Source: Streptomyces sp. MH60 (GTDB lineage: Bacteria > Actinomycetota > Actinomycetes > Streptomycetales > Streptomycetaceae). From it: a DNA stretch of 64,000 bases. Positions 61,688 through 64,000 of the stretch are shown one piece after another. Made by a program: the position numbers and the translations under genes. A model generated the notes under the pieces. That model searched no databases. It saw only the letters and a program-made list of their open reading frames with translations, and was not told where the DNA came from. The first letter of the stretch is position 1, and the number at the start of each line of letters is the position of its first letter. Location: NCBI RefSeq assembly GCF_002939385.1, contig NZ_MULI01000006.1:124001-188000 (forward strand), read 5' to 3'.

Positions 61688-62583
61688 CCGCGGTCACCGT
61701 CTCCACCGACCTCGCCGACACCGTCGAACGGCATCTCGGCGACCCGTACGACAGCGCCAACCCCCGTGGCTTCGCGGCGGTCCTGGCCGCGCGCGAGACG
61801 GGCCGGTCACGGGCCGGGGACCTGCTCCCCGACGCCCTCACGGCGCGTGCGCACCTCACCCCCGAGGCGTGGCTGCACGCGCTGCGTGCTCTGTACCGCC
61901 GCTCGCCCGGCCTCGGCAGCACCGTCCGCACGCGCCTGAACGAGAACGGACCGCGGGCCGCGGCCCTGGCCGTCGGCGCCTGCGTCGGAACCCTCGACTC
62001 GGCCCTCCGCGTCACCGTCCGCCATCTGCGGGGCCGCCTGCTCTACGGGGCGCCCGCCATCGACATCCCCCAGTTGCGCGAGGTGCTCGCGGGAGTCCAC
62101 GCCGACCTGCTGCTGTGCGACGTCCTGACCACGCTCGCGGTCCGCGGCGAGGACGCGCTGCCCGCTCGGCAGGGCGCCCACGAGCAGGCGGTGCTCGGAC
62201 TGGTCCCGCGCGTCCTCCAGGGCGCCCTCGACCGGCTGTCCGTCCTGATGGGGTCGCGCTTCTACATCCGGGAGGGGGAAACCGGCATCTTCCAGCTGCT
62301 GCTGAACGGGGCCCAGCGGGAGCTGTTCGCCCCGGCACACGGGCCTCGCCCCGCCCCCGGTCCCCTGCCGTTGACCGAGCTGGTCACCGCGCCGTGCGCC
62401 GCCGCCCTCCTCGACCCCGAACTCGCGCGGGCAGCCCCCGGCCGGGTGCTCACCACGCCGGCGCGGCGCCCACCCCAGCCTTCGGGGGACGTCCAGCAGC
62501 GCCTGTACGCGGACCTGATCCGCCGCTACGAGGGCGCCCGCACCTTCGACCTGGTCGAACGCCGGATTCCCGACCGCCCCTGA
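61684..62583 (+). CDS. Acyl-CoA dehydrogenase-like protein, C-terminal-domain type
   Basis: 299 residues, helical. It aligns only with the C-terminal half of acyl-CoA dehydrogenases (LRHLRGRLLYGAPAIDIPQL, LSVLMGSRFYIREGETGIFQ) and lacks the N-terminal and FAD beta-barrel domains, and so is probably not an active oxidase alone. It may form a heteromer with the preceding dehydrogenase or act as a structural partner, comparable to paired LipB/LipE proteins. ATG 61684 overlaps the upstream stop. Confidence 0.75.
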   Translation: MTAVTVSTDLADTVERHLGDPYDSANPRGFAAVLAARETGRSRAGDLLPDALTARAHLTPEAWLHALRALYRRSPGLGSTVRTRLNENGPRAAALAVGACVGTLDSALRVTVRHLRGRLLYGAPAIDIPQLREVLAGVHADLLLCDVLTTLAVRGEDALPARQGAHEQAVLGLVPRVLQGALDRLSVLMGSRFYIREGETGIFQLLLNGAQRELFAPAHGPRPAPGPLPLTELVTAPCAAALLDPELARAAPGRVLTTPARRPPQPSGDVQQRLYADLIRRYEGARTFDLVERRIPDRP

Positions 62584-62615
62584 TCCGCCTCCGCTTCCAA
62601 GAAAAGGACAGCTTC

Positions 62616-62888
62616 ATGCCCGAGTCCGACCTCGACACCCCCACCGCCGGCAGCCTCGCCCGCTGGCTCACCGACTGCGTGGCCACCCACCTGGAACGCC
62701 CGGTCGACACGATCGACCCCTTGGTCCCGCTCTCCGACTACGGGCTCGACTCGCTGTACGCCCTGTCGGTCATCGCCGAGCTGGAAGACCACTTCGACAT
62801 CTCCGTGGACCCGGCTCTCATGTGGGACAACCCCACCGTCGACGCGCTGAGCAAGGCCCTGGCCGACGAACTGGCCGTCAACGGCTGA
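62616..62888 (+). CDS. Acyl carrier protein
   Basis: 90 residues with the phosphopantetheine site SDYGLDSLYALSV; the modified serine is Ser46. The VDTIDPLVPLSDYGLDSLYA and DPALMWDNPTVDALSKALAD blocks are typical of discrete ACPs beside FAALs. It carries the fatty acid from the FAAL through desaturation to the first condensation domain. ATG 62616 with AAAAGGA 7 bases upstream. Confidence 0.93.
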   Translation: MPESDLDTPTAGSLARWLTDCVATHLERPVDTIDPLVPLSDYGLDSLYALSVIAELEDHFDISVDPALMWDNPTVDALSKALADELAVNG

Positions 62889-62952
62889 CGGTCACGGCCC
62901 TCCCTCCCCCCGCAGTCCAGCACTTCCGCAGAATCGAGAGGACCGCACCGCC

Positions 62953-64000
62953 ATGTCCGAAGCCCGTCTGCTCCGTCGACCCGTCTCCGCCGCGCAGTCC
63001 GGCATCTGGGTCGCCCAGCACCTGCACGCGGACAGCCCCCTCTACAACTGCGGTGGCTACTACGCGATCGCCGGGCCGGTGGACGCGGAGATCCTCGCCG
63101 AAGCGGTACGGCGGGGCGTCCAGGAGACGGAGGCGCTGCGCTCGCGCTTCGCCCAGGAGGAACGGGACACGGACAGCGGCCCGGAAGTGACCCTCCACCA
63201 GCTCGTCGAGCCGGCCGAGCCGCACCCCCTGCGGTTCGTCGACCTGCGCGCCGCCTCCGACCCGGAGGCGGCCGCCCACCGGTGGATGAACGCGCGCATG
63301 GCCAGGCCCTTCGACCTGACTCGCGGCCCTGTCAGCGAACAGGCCCTGCTCACCCTCGCCGACGACCTGCACTGGTACTTCCACGGCTACCACCATGCCG
63401 TCCTCGACGGTTTCGGCCAGTCCGTGTACGCCACCCGCGTCGCCGCGCTCTACTCCGCCCTCCTCGCCGGGGAGGAGCCCTCGCCCACCGGCTTCGCGAC
63501 CCTGGACCGGGTCGTCGCCGACGAGGCGGCCTACGCCGGCTCACGACGGCACGCCAAGGACCGCGCCCACTGGCGTGAAGTCTTCACCGACCTGCCCGAG
63601 CCGGTCTCCCTCGCCGGCCGCGCCTCCGGCAGCACCCACAGCCTGCGCCGCCACGTCCGCACCCTGCCCTCCCCGCTGGCCGAACGCCTCACCCGGGCAG
63701 CCGCCCGTGCCGGGGTGCAGTGGCCCGCCCTGGCCCTGGCCGCCACCGCCGCCTTCTTCCACCGGATGACGGGCGGAACCGACTTCACGTTCTCGATCCC
63801 GCTGGCAGGACGCTCGGGGCGTACGTCCCTGACCACACCCAGCGCCATGGTCAACGTGCTGCCCCTGCGCGTGAGGCTCACCTCGGACATCCGTTTCACC
63901 GAACTGGCCGCACAGGTGTCCCGGTCCCTGGCCGACGTCGTCCGTCACCAGCGCTTCCGCGGCGAGGAGCTCATCCACGAGCTGGGCCTCTCCGGCGCCG
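62953..64000 (+). CDS. Nonribosomal peptide synthetase, N-terminal (lipoinitiation) condensation domain; continues beyond window
   Basis: 349 residues are visible. It begins VSAAQSGIWVAQHLHADSPL (C1 motif), with RSRFAQEE, the catalytic YHHAVLDGFGQ near residue 140 and FSIPLAGRSGR. No A domain is reached. An N-terminal C domain directly after FAAL and ACP genes is the hallmark of a starter C domain that acylates the first amino acid with a fatty acid. ATG 62953 has GAGAGGA about 10 bases upstream. The rest of the assembly line lies to the right. Confidence 0.93.
   Translation, partial: MSEARLLRRPVSAAQSGIWVAQHLHADSPLYNCGGYYAIAGPVDAEILAEAVRRGVQETEALRSRFAQEERDTDSGPEVTLHQLVEPAEPHPLRFVDLRAASDPEAAAHRWMNARMARPFDLTRGPVSEQALLTLADDLHWYFHGYHHAVLDGFGQSVYATRVAALYSALLAGEEPSPTGFATLDRVVADEAAYAGSRRHAKDRAHWREVFTDLPEPVSLAGRASGSTHSLRRHVRTLPSPLAERLTRAAARAGVQWPALALAATAAFFHRMTGGTDFTFSIPLAGRSGRTSLTTPSAMVNVLPLRVRLTSDIRFTELAAQVSRSLADVVRHQRFRGEELIHELGLSGA

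Overview
The window is high-GC actinobacterial chromosome, almost certainly Streptomyces. Evidence: strong GC bias at third codon positions, GTG/TTG starts, ATGA/GTGA start-stop overlaps, a SepF paralogue, a DUF5753 regulator with a DUF397 partner, a Pnkp/Hen1 pair and secreted CBM13 xylanolytic enzymes. I saw no rRNA, tRNA, CRISPR array, transposase or complete insertion sequence.

Layout. 1-3.0 kb: aryl-CoA hydroxylase and enoyl-CoA hydratase. 3.2-7.4 kb: an anti-sigma-type ATPase, then an arginine deiminase operon (arcA, arcB, permease) whose permease is frameshifted. 7.7-17.0 kb: antiporter, Pnkp-Hen1 RNA repair, F420-type oxidoreductase, MazG-like protein with an ATPase, SepF-like protein. 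17.2-23.8 kb: large FAD/Fe-S oxidoreductase, a GNAT gene between 25-bp direct repeats, ClC and K+ channels. 23.9-26.8 kb: cobalamin riboswitch and cbiMNQO cobalt importer. 26.8-37.7 kb: efflux pumps with TetR regulators, an amino acid permease, a WhiJ/BldB-type triad, a flavin monooxygenase with an MFS pump. 37.8-39.4 kb: ECF sigma operon. 39.5-42.7 kb: divergent GH62 arabinofuranosidase and GH10 xylanase sharing an operator-rich promoter region. 43-43.6 kb: secreted acid phosphatase.

From about 43.7 kb to the right edge lies the left part of a lipopeptide biosynthetic cluster. A LuxR-type regulator sits behind a long, structured leader. A five-gene plus-strand operon (cysteine-synthase-like, argininosuccinate-lyase-like, ATP-grasp, stand-alone NRPS module, GHMP kinase) fits synthesis and activation of 2,3-diaminobutyrate from threonine. 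A minus-strand operon carries the two glutamate mutase subunits (3-methylaspartate), an ABC-2 permease and a SyrP/TauD-like hydroxylase. A second plus-strand operon (fatty acyl-AMP ligase, two acyl-CoA dehydrogenase-like proteins, ACP, NRPS starting with a condensation domain) fits lipoinitiation. The set recalls friulimicin/amphomycin and malacidin-type acidic, calcium-dependent lipopeptides. The NRPS assembly line continues past the window.

The most unusual items are the C*-A-T-TE protein with a cysteine in place of the thioesterase serine, the structured leader RNA before the regulator, an in-frame Streptomyces-type repeat inside the Pnkp ligase domain, the GNAT gene between direct repeats, and a 17-bp tandem repeat crossing an MFS stop codon. 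All functions are read by eye from sequence; no database search was possible.
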